DNA of 5,476 bases from Victivallales bacterium (GTDB taxonomy: Bacteria > Verrucomicrobiota > Lentisphaeria > Victivallales > JAADHT01). This document shows positions 1 to 5,041 of this stretch, piece after piece. Position 1 is the first letter of the stretch, and every line of letters begins with the position of its first letter. Where the stretch lies: NCBI GenBank assembly GCA_016930955.1, contig JAFGFR010000242.1, forward strand, positions 1 to 5,476, written 5' to 3'. A program made the position numbers and the translations under genes. The notes under the pieces were generated by a model. That model saw only the letters and a list, made by a program, of their open reading frames with translations. It was not told where the DNA came from and made no database searches.

Positions 1-3
1 AAT

Positions 4-63
4 GCCACGCCGGGGCGGTCGGGGCAGACCATACAGGTATGCCCGCTCCCGCATCGGCGTGGC
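4..63. repeat. 60-bp imperfect palindrome (hairpin)
   Basis: The outer arms GCCACGCCG (4-12) and CGGCGTGGC (55-63) are perfect reverse complements. Pairing continues inward with 15-18 against 49-52, then GGGCA (22-26) with TGCCC (40-44) and ACC (28-30) with GGT (36-38), leaving the 5-base loop ATACA. No T tract follows on either strand, so an ordinary intrinsic terminator is unlikely. It could be a REP-like repeat, part of a larger repeat beginning outside the window, or a structured RNA end; the sequence does not decide. Confidence 0.65.
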
Positions 64-78
64 CCCGCATCCAAAATG

Positions 79-155
79 GCAGGCCGCGCGGCCACGGGTA
101 GTTTTGAAATTGGCTCTTGAGATTTAACTGCTTCATTTAGCATTTAGGATGATCG
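79..155 (+). repeat. Dispersed repeat, two-module copy
   Basis: Module 1 (79-116) ends in GTTTTGAAATTGGCTC (101-116), which recurs exactly at 3108-3123; the GC-rich lead-in also matches (79-107 against 3088-3114). Module 2 (117-155) begins TTGAGATTTAACTGCTTCAT and recurs at 2919-2950, with 30 of 32 bases identical once one 7-bp unit is discounted. That unit, CATTTAG, is tandemly duplicated in this copy (134-147). Here the modules are contiguous, whereas at the right-hand locus they are separated and in the opposite order. Confidence 0.75.
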
Positions 156-161
156 CTCCAT

Positions 162-180
162 AGCCTTTGGCGAAGGCGGA
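162..180. repeat. GCCTT-GGCGAAGGC dispersed motif, copy 1
   Basis: AGCCTTTGGCGAAGGCGGA can fold as a 5-bp hairpin (GCCTT/AAGGC). It closely matches two adjacent copies at 1834-1871 in the other large intergenic stretch. All three copies lie outside genes, which suggests a genome-wide intergenic repeat rather than a regulatory site of one gene. Confidence 0.55.
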
Positions 181-226
181 TATTCCCCAATCCCATCATT
201 CCAATATCCTGCGGATCGCGAGATGT

Positions 227-1267
227 TCAGTAATAGAGGGAGTTCCAGCATTCGCGTTTGAATTCTGCGAGCGAGAATTCCGGTTTGAATCCTATAAGTT
301 CTCTGGCACGGGAGCAGTCTATCAGCGGCGAGTTGCCCTCTATTTCCCCCCGGATGTCCTTCACCTCGGGGAAGAATATCCTGATCAGGCGCATGGTGTC
401 GCAGCTTCTTCCTGTGTCGGGGCCATTCACATAAAGAGGACAAGAGCCCTTGAAATCAGACTCGAGCGCCTTCAACACAGACTGCACACAGTCGGAAATC
501 TCGATATAGGCAAACAAGCCCCTCATCGCCTTTATCGCGAGCCCCATCTTGCGCCATTCATATTTTTGTTCCTCGCTGCCTTCCTTCTCGGCGGAATTGT
601 ATCTGTTGCTGAATTCGGGACTGTTTGACTGCTCGAAAACCTCCTCGAAATATTTCATCCGTCGGTCATTGGGAAGCGACTCCAGATCCGACAGAATTTT
701 ATCAAATGCCCCCACACACTGCCTGGGGTCTTTTACCCATTCCCGGCTTATGACTGCCGGAAACCTAAGGGAAAAACTCGGCAACGAGTCGCGGTGCCAG
801 AAATAGTCCGCTATATCCTCGTCCATTTTCTTGGACAAGGAATATGCGTCGCTGACATTCGAGGCATGCATTTCGTCTATCGGGAAATACTGCGGCCTGA
901 AACGTCTTACCCCGAATGCCGTGCCAAGATAGTTTATCGAGCTTGCCTGTACCACCTTGCCTACACCATTCTTTACGGCCGCCTGGAACACCTTGAACGC
1001 ACCAAGGACATTTATGTTCATTATCTCGCGCGTCGAACCCAGGCCAGGGCTGGGCAGAGCCGCCAGATGCACCACTGCATCCGCACCCTTTATGTGGTCC
1101 ATCACAAGGTTGAAGTCATTTATGTCGCCGAAGACATAATTTACCCCCTCGACGTGTTCCTTAGGGATCGACCTGTCTAGAGAGGTAAGCTTGAAACCGT
1201 GATCGGCCAGACCCTTTACCACATGCCTCCCGATCCTCCCTGTCCCCCCGGTGACAAAAATATTCAT
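227..1267 (-). CDS. NAD(P)-dependent epimerase/dehydratase-like SDR protein
   Basis: This is a predicted cytoplasmic 346-residue extended short-chain dehydrogenase/reductase that would act on a nucleotide sugar or related sugar using NAD(P). The N-terminal Rossmann motif GGTGRIG is at residues 7-13. An acidic D31 after strand 2 could bind the adenine ribose and would favour NAD. HLAAL (67-71) fits the next nucleotide-binding strand. The catalytic set is present: S110 in SSINY, and Y142 and K146 in YSLSK. RFPAV (168-172) and YIEISD (254-259) match positions conserved in the UDP-glucose 4-epimerase-like branch. Between these two lies an unusually charged, Glu/Lys/Asn-rich stretch (about 190-240), possibly a substrate-specific lid. 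The start was set at 1267 because AAAGGGA stands 5 bases upstream; an ATG six codons earlier (1285) has no such site. It stands alone and the substrate cannot be read from the sequence; epimerase, dehydratase and uronate dehydrogenase-like roles are all possible. Confidence 0.88.
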   Translation of the reverse strand: MNIFVTGGTGRIGRHVVKGLADHGFKLTSLDRSIPKEHVEGVNYVFGDINDFNLVMDHIKGADAVVHLAALPSPGLGSTREIMNINVLGAFKVFQAAVKNGVGKVVQASSINYLGTAFGVRRFRPQYFPIDEMHASNVSDAYSLSKKMDEDIADYFWHRDSLPSFSLRFPAVISREWVKDPRQCVGAFDKILSDLESLPNDRRMKYFEEVFEQSNSPEFSNRYNSAEKEGSEEQKYEWRKMGLAIKAMRGLFAYIEISDCVQSVLKALESDFKGSCPLYVNGPDTGRSCDTMRLIRIFFPEVKDIRGEIEGNSPLIDCSRARELIGFKPEFSLAEFKRECWNSLYY

Positions 1268-1272
1268 GACAG

Positions 1273-1279
1273 TCCCTTT
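1273..1279 (-). promoter_or_regulatory. Ribosome-binding site of the SDR gene
   Basis: On the minus strand the bases read AAAGGGA, 5 bases before the ATG at 1267. The alternative ATG at 1285 is preceded by GTTGACAGCTTA, which has no purine-rich site, so this element decides the start. Confidence 0.65.
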
Positions 1280-1354
1280 CAACATTAAGCTGTCAACTTA
1301 TCCTCCGGGAACACTTCCTGCAAACCGGATTCCAGAAAATCTGCCATCTGCGTG

Positions 1355-1378
1355 TACGAGTACGAAAACGACAACGAG
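1355..1378 (+). repeat. Hexamer-period repeat, WACGAN x4
   Basis: Four consecutive hexamers read TACGAG, TACGAA, AACGAC and AACGAG. A reverse-complement counterpart of the same style (CTCGTAATCC and TCTCGTCG) lies at 1549-1566. The unit is degenerate, so this is a decayed or loosely constrained simple repeat. Confidence 0.5.
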
Positions 1379-1501
1379 TAGTCAACCAATCGGTGGAGAG
1401 GGCACTCATACCTCGCGACCCTCATATCCAGATATCATTACCTCCGGGAAGTCAAAGTGGCGCCATATCTAGAAAAATGAAGCGATTTCAATATGTCTGT
1501 C

Positions 1502-1584
1502 TCGGATAACGATAGCGGCGACGATAAGGGTTGACGATTCGAATTTACTCGTAATCCGTTCTCGTCGCCGCTCTCCTCAACCGA
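1502..1584. repeat. Long imperfect inverted repeat
   Basis: A perfect 11-bp pair, AGCGGCGACGA (1514-1524) and TCGTCGCCGCT (1562-1572), is centred at 1543. In the same register pairing resumes inward (ACGA 1534-1537 with TCGT 1549-1552, plus isolated pairs) and outward (TCGG 1502-1505 with CCGA 1581-1584). The pattern of about 80 bp is longer than a typical terminator stem and has no T tract, so a structural repeat or mobile-element remnant fits better. Confidence 0.6.
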
Positions 1585-1592
1585 TTGCTGGC

Positions 1593-1608
1593 GCCACATT
1601 CATTTTCC
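1593..1608 (+). repeat. 16-bp direct repeat, copy 1 of 2
   Basis: GCCACATTCATTTTCC matches 1894-1909 (GCCACCTTCATTTTCC) at 15 of 16 positions in the same orientation. The pair brackets the heptamer-array segment. A related inverted form, AGAAAAATGAAG, stands at 1471-1482. Confidence 0.5.
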
Positions 1609-1714
1609 GGTGAGCCTCACAATACACCTGACACCGGGTCACGAAGTCATGAGGCCACACGGAGTCGAAATAGTGTCGAAAACCGACCACCGATTCCCCT
1701 GAAACCTGAAACCT

Positions 1715-1770
1715 GTTCACGGTTCACGGTTCACGGTTCACGGTTCACGGTTCACGGTTCACGGTTCACG
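1715..1770 (+). repeat. Perfect tandem array (GTTCACG)8
   Basis: Eight exact copies of the heptamer GTTCACG run without interruption, followed by one G. This is a pure microsatellite-type repeat with no spacers, so it is not a CRISPR. Arrays of this purity are prone to slippage and the copy number may vary between strains. Reading through it gives a low-complexity peptide (HGSRFTV-like units) that should not be called a gene. Confidence 0.92.
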
Positions 1771-1833
1771 GATTTCCTGAAACCTGAACACTGAACACTG
1801 AAACCTGCCTGCCCTGGCGTCTTGCCACGGCGT

Positions 1834-1871
1834 AGCCTTCAGGCGAAGACGGAAGCCTTGGCGAAGCCGGG
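1834..1871. repeat. GCCTT-GGCGAAGGC dispersed motif, copies 2 and 3
   Basis: Two adjacent versions read AGCCTTCAGGCGAAGACGGA (1834-1853) and AGCCTTGGCGAAGCCGGG (1854-1871). They match the single copy at 162-180 and sit inside the heptad region, separating its second and third groups. Confidence 0.55.
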
Positions 1872-1893
1872 AAACCTGACACCTGCATTCGAT

Positions 1894-1909
1894 GCCACCT
1901 TCATTTTCC
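1894..1909 (+). repeat. 16-bp direct repeat, copy 2 of 2
   Basis: GCCACCTTCATTTTCC is the partner of 1593-1608. Its portion CTTCATTTTCCT (1899-1910) is also an 11/12 reverse complement of 1471-1482. Confidence 0.5.
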
Positions 1910-2022
1910 TGCGGGGCGCACTATTCCGAGTCTAACTTTTGCTGTAGGGTCAAGAACGACTTGATTTCCCTCTCGCAGCATGTATCGTCTGTCAATACAA
2001 ACAACAAAATCCCTGTCAGGCT

Positions 2023-2781
2023 ATGAAAGAGATTTTAAGCAAGGTTGATGATGCCCAGGCAAAAATAAACGCATTGCGCCCCTTCAGCGATGAAATGAAT
2101 CATCAGATAAAGGAGTATTTCCGCATCGGGCTCACTTTTTCAAGCAACGCGCTCGAAGGGTACTCGCTGACGATATCAGAGACGAAGGTGGTCATAGAGG
2201 ATGGGCTGACCATATCCGGGAAGCCCCTCAGGGATCATTACGAAGCGACAGGCCATAGTGATGCCTTTGATCACATGTACGCTGTCGCCGGACGGGAAAA
2301 GATAACCGGGGAAGATATCAAGAGATTGCACACGCTCTTTTATCACCGTATCAAAGAAGAGGATGCCGGGACTTATCGCAAAATCCAGGCTATTGTCACG
2401 GGCTCTCGATATCCCCTGCCTGCGCCAGACGCATTGCCAGGGATAATGCAGAAGCTCATTGAAGATTTACCCCGTTGGGAAGAAGGCAGTCATCCGGTCG
2501 TGTATGCCGCCAGGCTGCATAAAGAATTTGTGTTCATCCATACCTTTCCCGACGGCAACGGGCGGGTGGCAAGGCTCCTGATGAATCTGGCGCTTATGCA
2601 GGCCGGGTATATCATCGCGATCATCCCGCCTCTCAAAAGATCTGAATACATCGCCGCCCTCGAAAAAGCCCACTGGGACGACGCGGATTTCATCAGGTTG
2701 ATAGCGTCATGCGTCAATCAGACCCAGAAAGACCTGCTCCGCATGGCCAATGGAATAGGCTGGCGCGCTTCTGGGGTATGA
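2023..2781 (+). CDS. Class II Fic protein (predicted AMP transferase)
   Basis: This 252-residue Fic-domain protein is expected to transfer AMP (or another nucleotide-derived phosphate group) from a nucleotide to a hydroxyl on a target protein in the cytoplasm. The Fic motif HTFPDGNGRVAR (173-184) keeps catalytic H173, metal-binding D177, the GNG anion hole and both arginines; T174 replaces the commoner proline. An inhibitory-helix motif S41-x-x-x-E45-G46 (SNALEG) lies N-terminal to the Fic core, which defines class II: E45 should block ATP placement until relieved. A flap for target docking fits YRKIQAIVTGSRYPLPAP (118-135). No C-terminal winged-helix domain follows, unlike the roughly 370-residue Fic proteins of this class. 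No antitoxin gene adjoins it, as expected for an internally inhibited Fic. The ATG at 2023 is the only usual start codon after the in-frame stop at 1945, although its ribosome site is poor (AGG only 2 bases away). The target is unknown. Confidence 0.92.
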   Translation: MKEILSKVDDAQAKINALRPFSDEMNHQIKEYFRIGLTFSSNALEGYSLTISETKVVIEDGLTISGKPLRDHYEATGHSDAFDHMYAVAGREKITGEDIKRLHTLFYHRIKEEDAGTYRKIQAIVTGSRYPLPAPDALPGIMQKLIEDLPRWEEGSHPVVYAARLHKEFVFIHTFPDGNGRVARLLMNLALMQAGYIIAIIPPLKRSEYIAALEKAHWDDADFIRLIASCVNQTQKDLLRMANGIGWRASGV

Positions 2782-2890
2782 TTTCTACCACGGGCTGAGC
2801 ATGTACCAATAAAATAATATGTCTCGGTTAGCAATGATAATCCTAAATAAAGCAGTTGCCGCAGTGTGCCGTGGAACTATTCTTAAAGTG

Positions 2891-2900
2891 TTGTATACAA
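2891..2900. promoter_or_regulatory. 10-bp perfect palindrome, possible operator
   Basis: TTGTATACAA is exactly self-complementary and sits in AT-rich DNA 110 bp after the Fic stop. A dimeric repressor site is conceivable, but a 10-bp palindrome in AT-rich DNA can arise by chance and no second copy is seen in the window. Confidence 0.2.
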
Positions 2901-2918
2901 ATATCTTACATGCCATTT

Positions 2919-2950
2919 TTGAGATTTAGCTGCTTCATTTAGGATAATCG
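2919..2950 (+). repeat. Dispersed repeat, module 2 copy
   Basis: This copy begins TTGAGATTTAGCTGCTTCAT and matches 117-155 at 30 of 32 positions once the duplicated CATTTAG of the left copy is removed. It has the same orientation as the left copy. Here module 1 does not directly precede it; a full module 1 copy follows 137 bp later. Confidence 0.75.
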
Positions 2951-2969
2951 GGTGTAATTATGCAGATAT

Positions 2970-3000
2970 GGGTTTGTTTGCGGCAAACCCTTACAAACCC
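2970..3000 (+). other. Competing short hairpins
   Basis: GGGTTTGT (2970-2977) can pair either with CAAACCC (2984-2990, 7 bp) or with ACAAACCC (2993-3000, 8 bp). Mutually exclusive stems in a leader can be regulatory, but no T tract or ligand-binding core is visible, so this may be repeat structure only. Confidence 0.3.
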
Positions 3001-3048
3001 GCCTTGAAATCGGGCAAACACGGGTAATATTGAATTCATTGAGCCATT

Positions 3049-3123
3049 GAGCCAGTTTCAAAATTCCGGGTGGACCGTGTTGGGGGCGCAGGCGCGGCAG
3101 ACGGGTTGTTTTGAAATTGGCTC
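3049..3123. repeat. Inverted pair of repeat module 1
   Basis: GAGCCAGTTTCAAAAT (3049-3064) pairs with GTTTTGAAATTGGCTC (3108-3123) at 14 of 16 positions, and the two exceptions are G-U wobbles in RNA. The right arm with its lead-in (3088-3123) is the near-identical copy of 79-116; the left arm is a diverged inverted copy. The 43-base interior is GC-rich. The structure ends 69 bp before the start codon of the OmpA-fusion gene, so it may lie in its promoter or leader. It resembles a miniature inverted-repeat element, but no target-site duplication was identified. Confidence 0.65.
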
Positions 3124-3180
3124 CATTACTGAGACAAGGCAAGTCGTCAGTTCTGCGTTCAGATGGATATTCAAGTAAAG

Positions 3181-3186
3181 AAAGGG
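3181..3186 (+). promoter_or_regulatory. Ribosome-binding site of the OmpA-fusion gene
   Basis: AAAGGG stands 6 bases before the ATG at 3193. The in-frame ATG ten codons earlier (3163) lacks a purine-rich site and would place charged residues before the signal peptide, so the downstream start is preferred. Confidence 0.7.
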
Positions 3187-3192
3187 AAGGCT

Positions 3193-5025
3193 ATGAGAAG
3201 GATTTTCGGGGTTGTGGCATTGTTTTCGGCGTTGATTTGCGTCAATGTATCCGGCGGAGAGCTTTTCAGCGACTTGGTGGGGGGTGTGAAAGTCGGCAAG
3301 CCCAAAGGGACCGGACTTGTCGAGGTACCCTTCATCGTATGGGGCGGAGATGTTGCGACATTCCATGCCAACGGTGGCCTTGAGACCAAGCCCGGGTCAA
3401 TTTTCCAGCAGGAGGGTTTGAACATCAAGCTCGTGCCTGGTGATGATTTTGTCCAGCAGGTCCGGGACTATATTTCGGGGAAGTCTCCTTTTCTGCGCGG
3501 CACTTTCCGCATGATCGGTATGGCATCTGAGCTGATAAACGGCAACCCTGACACGAAGGGCGTCGTGCTTTTCCAGTTGACATGGTCCGCCGGGGACCAC
3601 GCGGTGGCACGCGAGAAGATCAAGACGCTCAAGGATTTGAAGGGCGCGAAGATATGCCTTCAGAAGGGCGGGCCGCACGAAGGGCTGCTGGACGACCTGC
3701 TCAAGGATGCCGGCCTGACATGGAACGACATCACGGTCGTGTGGGCGAAGGACCTTACAGGAAGCGACGACAGCCCCGCTGCGATGTTCAGGAAGGACAG
3801 CGGCATAGACGTTTGTTTTGTCATATCGCCCGACATGCTTGGTTTGACCAGCGGGCTGCAGAGCGTCGGCACTGGGCTTGAGGGGACAGTGAAGGGAGCC
3901 AGGGTTCTCGCCTCGACCGCCGACCGCTCACGCTCAATCGCGGACGTATACGTCGTGAGAAAGGACTTCTACGACTCGAACCGCGAATGGTGCGAGAAGT
4001 TCGCCGCGGGCTATCTCAAGGCCTGCGAGGATGTCGTGGAGATGAAGAAACAATACGACACCAAGGGCAGCAAGCAGTTCGAGGAGCTGCTGAAGCTGAC
4101 CCAGAGCATCTACGGCAAGGAGGTCATCCCGACGATCGAGGAGGATGCCTACGGGCTGATACTCGACTGTGTCTATGTCGGCCAGCCAGGGAACATTAAA
4201 TTCTTCGCCCCGGGCACAAACGTCATCGGATTCGAGGCATTCCAGAAGTCTGCCCTGGACCTTGCCGCGACCCGTGGCTATGCCAAGGTGCGAGCAGGGC
4301 TCATACCCTCGTCGTTGAACTGGAACTCGGAGACTTTCAAGAGGCTTCTGACGAGGACCGATGCTGTCCGCAAGGACAGGTTCAGGGCGGAGGCGGTGCT
4401 GAGCGAGATCGAGGCATTGAACGCCGGCGGCTCCCTGGACGACAGCACCATCTACGACTTCTCGATCAACTTCGCGCCCAACCAGCAGGAGTTCAGCGCC
4501 ACGCAGTACAGCGTCGAGTTCCAGAAGGTGGCCGAGCTTTCCGTGAAGTACGGGAATGCCGTGATCGCCATCCGGGGCCATTCCGACCCGACGAAGATAT
4601 TGCTCGAGACCATCGGGGCGGGCATGAAGAAGGGAATACTGAAAAGGACCGGAAGCCGCGGAAGCTATGTATATTACCTCAACGGGGTCAAGCTGGACCT
4701 CGACGCCACCTCGAAACTGGTGGAATCCGTAGGCCGCGGGGATTTCGACGGTGTCCCGGGGATGAATCCGCGGGAGACGATGCAGGCGGCGTTGAACCTT
4801 TCGAGGAAGCGCGCCGAGGCGGTCAGGGACGCGGTGATGGCCTATGCCAAGACCCAGGGGCTGGAGCTTGATGTCAGCCAGATACAGCCGGTGGGGGTGG
4901 GGGTCACTGAGCCGATCATCCCGAAGCCAGAGAACATGGCCGACGCGGAAAAGAACATGCGCGTGGAATTCAGGATAATCCGGGTCAAGCCGGAAGTGAT
5001 GAATGAATCCGACTTCGACTTCTAG
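3193..5025 (+). CDS. Exported solute-binding protein fused to OmpA peptidoglycan-binding domain
   Basis: This 610-residue protein starts with a Sec signal peptide: MRR, then a hydrophobic core (about 4-18), with probable cleavage near SGG (20-22). Residues about 40-270 look like a type 2 periplasmic binding protein of the SsuA/PhnD/NMT1 kind: a VPFIVWGGD strand, a KTLKDLKGAKICLQKGGPHE segment (145-164) typical of the hinge-strand region, and a helix-rich extension to about 410. Residues about 420-600 form an OmpA C-terminal domain: YDFSINFAPNQQEF, GHSD (462-465, the Asp expected to hold diaminopimelate), LSRKRAEAV (536-544, with the partner Arg), GVGVTEP and NMRVEF. About 55 extra residues separate the Asp and Arg motifs. 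It is therefore a periplasmic ligand-binding protein able to hold the cell wall. No transporter ATPase or permease is visible, so sensing or scaffolding is as likely as uptake. It is first in an operon with the VWA gene. The ligand is unknown. Confidence 0.85.
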   Translation: MRRIFGVVALFSALICVNVSGGELFSDLVGGVKVGKPKGTGLVEVPFIVWGGDVATFHANGGLETKPGSIFQQEGLNIKLVPGDDFVQQVRDYISGKSPFLRGTFRMIGMASELINGNPDTKGVVLFQLTWSAGDHAVAREKIKTLKDLKGAKICLQKGGPHEGLLDDLLKDAGLTWNDITVVWAKDLTGSDDSPAAMFRKDSGIDVCFVISPDMLGLTSGLQSVGTGLEGTVKGARVLASTADRSRSIADVYVVRKDFYDSNREWCEKFAAGYLKACEDVVEMKKQYDTKGSKQFEELLKLTQSIYGKEVIPTIEEDAYGLILDCVYVGQPGNIKFFAPGTNVIGFEAFQKSALDLAATRGYAKVRAGLIPSSLNWNSETFKRLLTRTDAVRKDRFRAEAVLSEIEALNAGGSLDDSTIYDFSINFAPNQQEFSATQYSVEFQKVAELSVKYGNAVIAIRGHSDPTKILLETIGAGMKKGILKRTGSRGSYVYYLNGVKLDLDATSKLVESVGRGDFDGVPGMNPRETMQAALNLSRKRAEAVRDAVMAYAKTQGLELDVSQIQPVGVGVTEPIIPKPENMADAEKNMRVEFRIIRVKPEVMNESDFDF

Positions 5026-5030
5026 CATAC

Positions 5031-5035
5031 AGGGG
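5031..5035 (+). promoter_or_regulatory. Ribosome-binding site of the VWA gene
   Basis: AGGGG lies in the 16-bp gap after the preceding stop, 6 bases before the ATG at 5042. It supports independent translation of the second gene on a shared transcript. Confidence 0.7.
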
Positions 5036-5041
5036 TTTCAA

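Larger units (their letters stand above)
1..226. other. Gene-free left edge, repeat-rich
   Basis: No coding region of its own is convincing here. The stretch holds, in order, a 60-bp imperfect palindrome (4-63), a perfect 12-bp palindrome GGCCGCGCGGCC (82-93), a two-module dispersed repeat (79-155) and one GCCTT/GGCGAAGGC motif (162-180). It lies downstream of the leftward SDR gene, so it is that gene's 3' flank. The only hairpin close to the SDR stop, GCCTT/AAGGC, has no run of T on the minus strand, so I see no intrinsic terminator. Confidence 0.7.
1699..1885 (+). repeat. Heptamer repeat region with CTGAAAC-type flanks
   Basis: Heptads of the form CTGAAAC, CTGAACA and CTGACAC flank the GTTCACG core. 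There are two units at 1699-1712, four at 1777-1804 and one at 1876-1882. Read on the minus strand, the core units become TGAACCG, close relatives of the flanking TGAAACC and TGAACAC. Core and flanks are therefore related heptads in opposite orientation and could pair (GTTCA with TGAAC). The 7-base period is kept through all groups. Confidence 0.65.
1268..2022. other. Repeat-filled intergenic region between SDR and Fic genes
   Basis: About 755 bp lie between the divergently oriented SDR and Fic genes. No open frame here resembles a protein. From left to right it contains hexamer-period DNA (1355-1378), a long inverted repeat (1502-1584), related 16-bp direct repeats (1593-1608 and 1894-1909), a heptamer array with flanking heptads (1699-1885) and two GCCTT-GGCGAAG motifs (1834-1871). 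Promoters for both genes should lie here, but I could not pick a convincing -35/-10 pair for either. Confidence 0.75.
2782..3192. other. Intergenic region with repeat copies upstream of the OmpA-fusion gene
   Basis: This 411-bp gap is more AT-rich in its left half. It contains a perfect 10-bp palindrome TTGTATACAA (2891-2900), a module 2 repeat (2919-2950), competing short hairpins (2970-3000), a degenerate module 1 copy (3020-3036), a tandem 8-mer ATTGAGCC x2 (3038-3053) and an inverted pair of module 1 (3049-3123). The promoter of the downstream operon should lie here or in the repeat, but no convincing -35/-10 pair could be fixed. No intrinsic terminator for the Fic gene was seen. Confidence 0.7.

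Noticed and set aside
167..628. 153-codon plus-strand open frame
   Set aside because: It is antisense to the 3' part of the SDR gene, with no family resemblance and no ribosome site.
1291..1296. TTGACA on the minus strand as -35 box of the SDR gene
   Set aside because: With normal spacing the -10 would fall at 1268-1273, overlapping the start region and placing the transcript start beyond the ATG.
1585..1794. Open frame across the heptamer array
   Set aside because: Most of its translation is the repeat itself (SRFTVHG units); a heptamer array stays open by chance when no stop occurs in any phase.
1699..1807. CRISPR array
   Set aside because: The units are 7 bases and contiguous; there are no unique spacers and no cas gene is present.
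2023..2781. Fic/Doc toxin-antitoxin pair
   Set aside because: No small gene adjoins the Fic gene on either side, and the inhibitory motif is within the same protein.
2856..2883. TTGCCG / TATTCT promoter pair
   Set aside because: Each box matches the consensus at only 4 of 6 positions and it is over 300 bp from the downstream start; too weak to annotate.
3049..3123. Integron attC site
   Set aside because: The ends do not carry the RYYYAAC/GTTRRRY core pair, and no integrase or cassette structure is present.
3111..3139. TTGAAA in repeat module 1 as -35 box of the OmpA-fusion operon
   Set aside because: No TATAAT-like sequence occurs 16-18 bases downstream.
3934..5028. 364-codon open frame on the minus strand
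   Set aside because: It lies wholly antisense to the OmpA-fusion gene, has no recognisable motif and is rich in Leu, Arg, His and Val, as expected of a frame opposite a GC-rich gene. The plus-strand frame has signal peptide, domain motifs and ribosome site.
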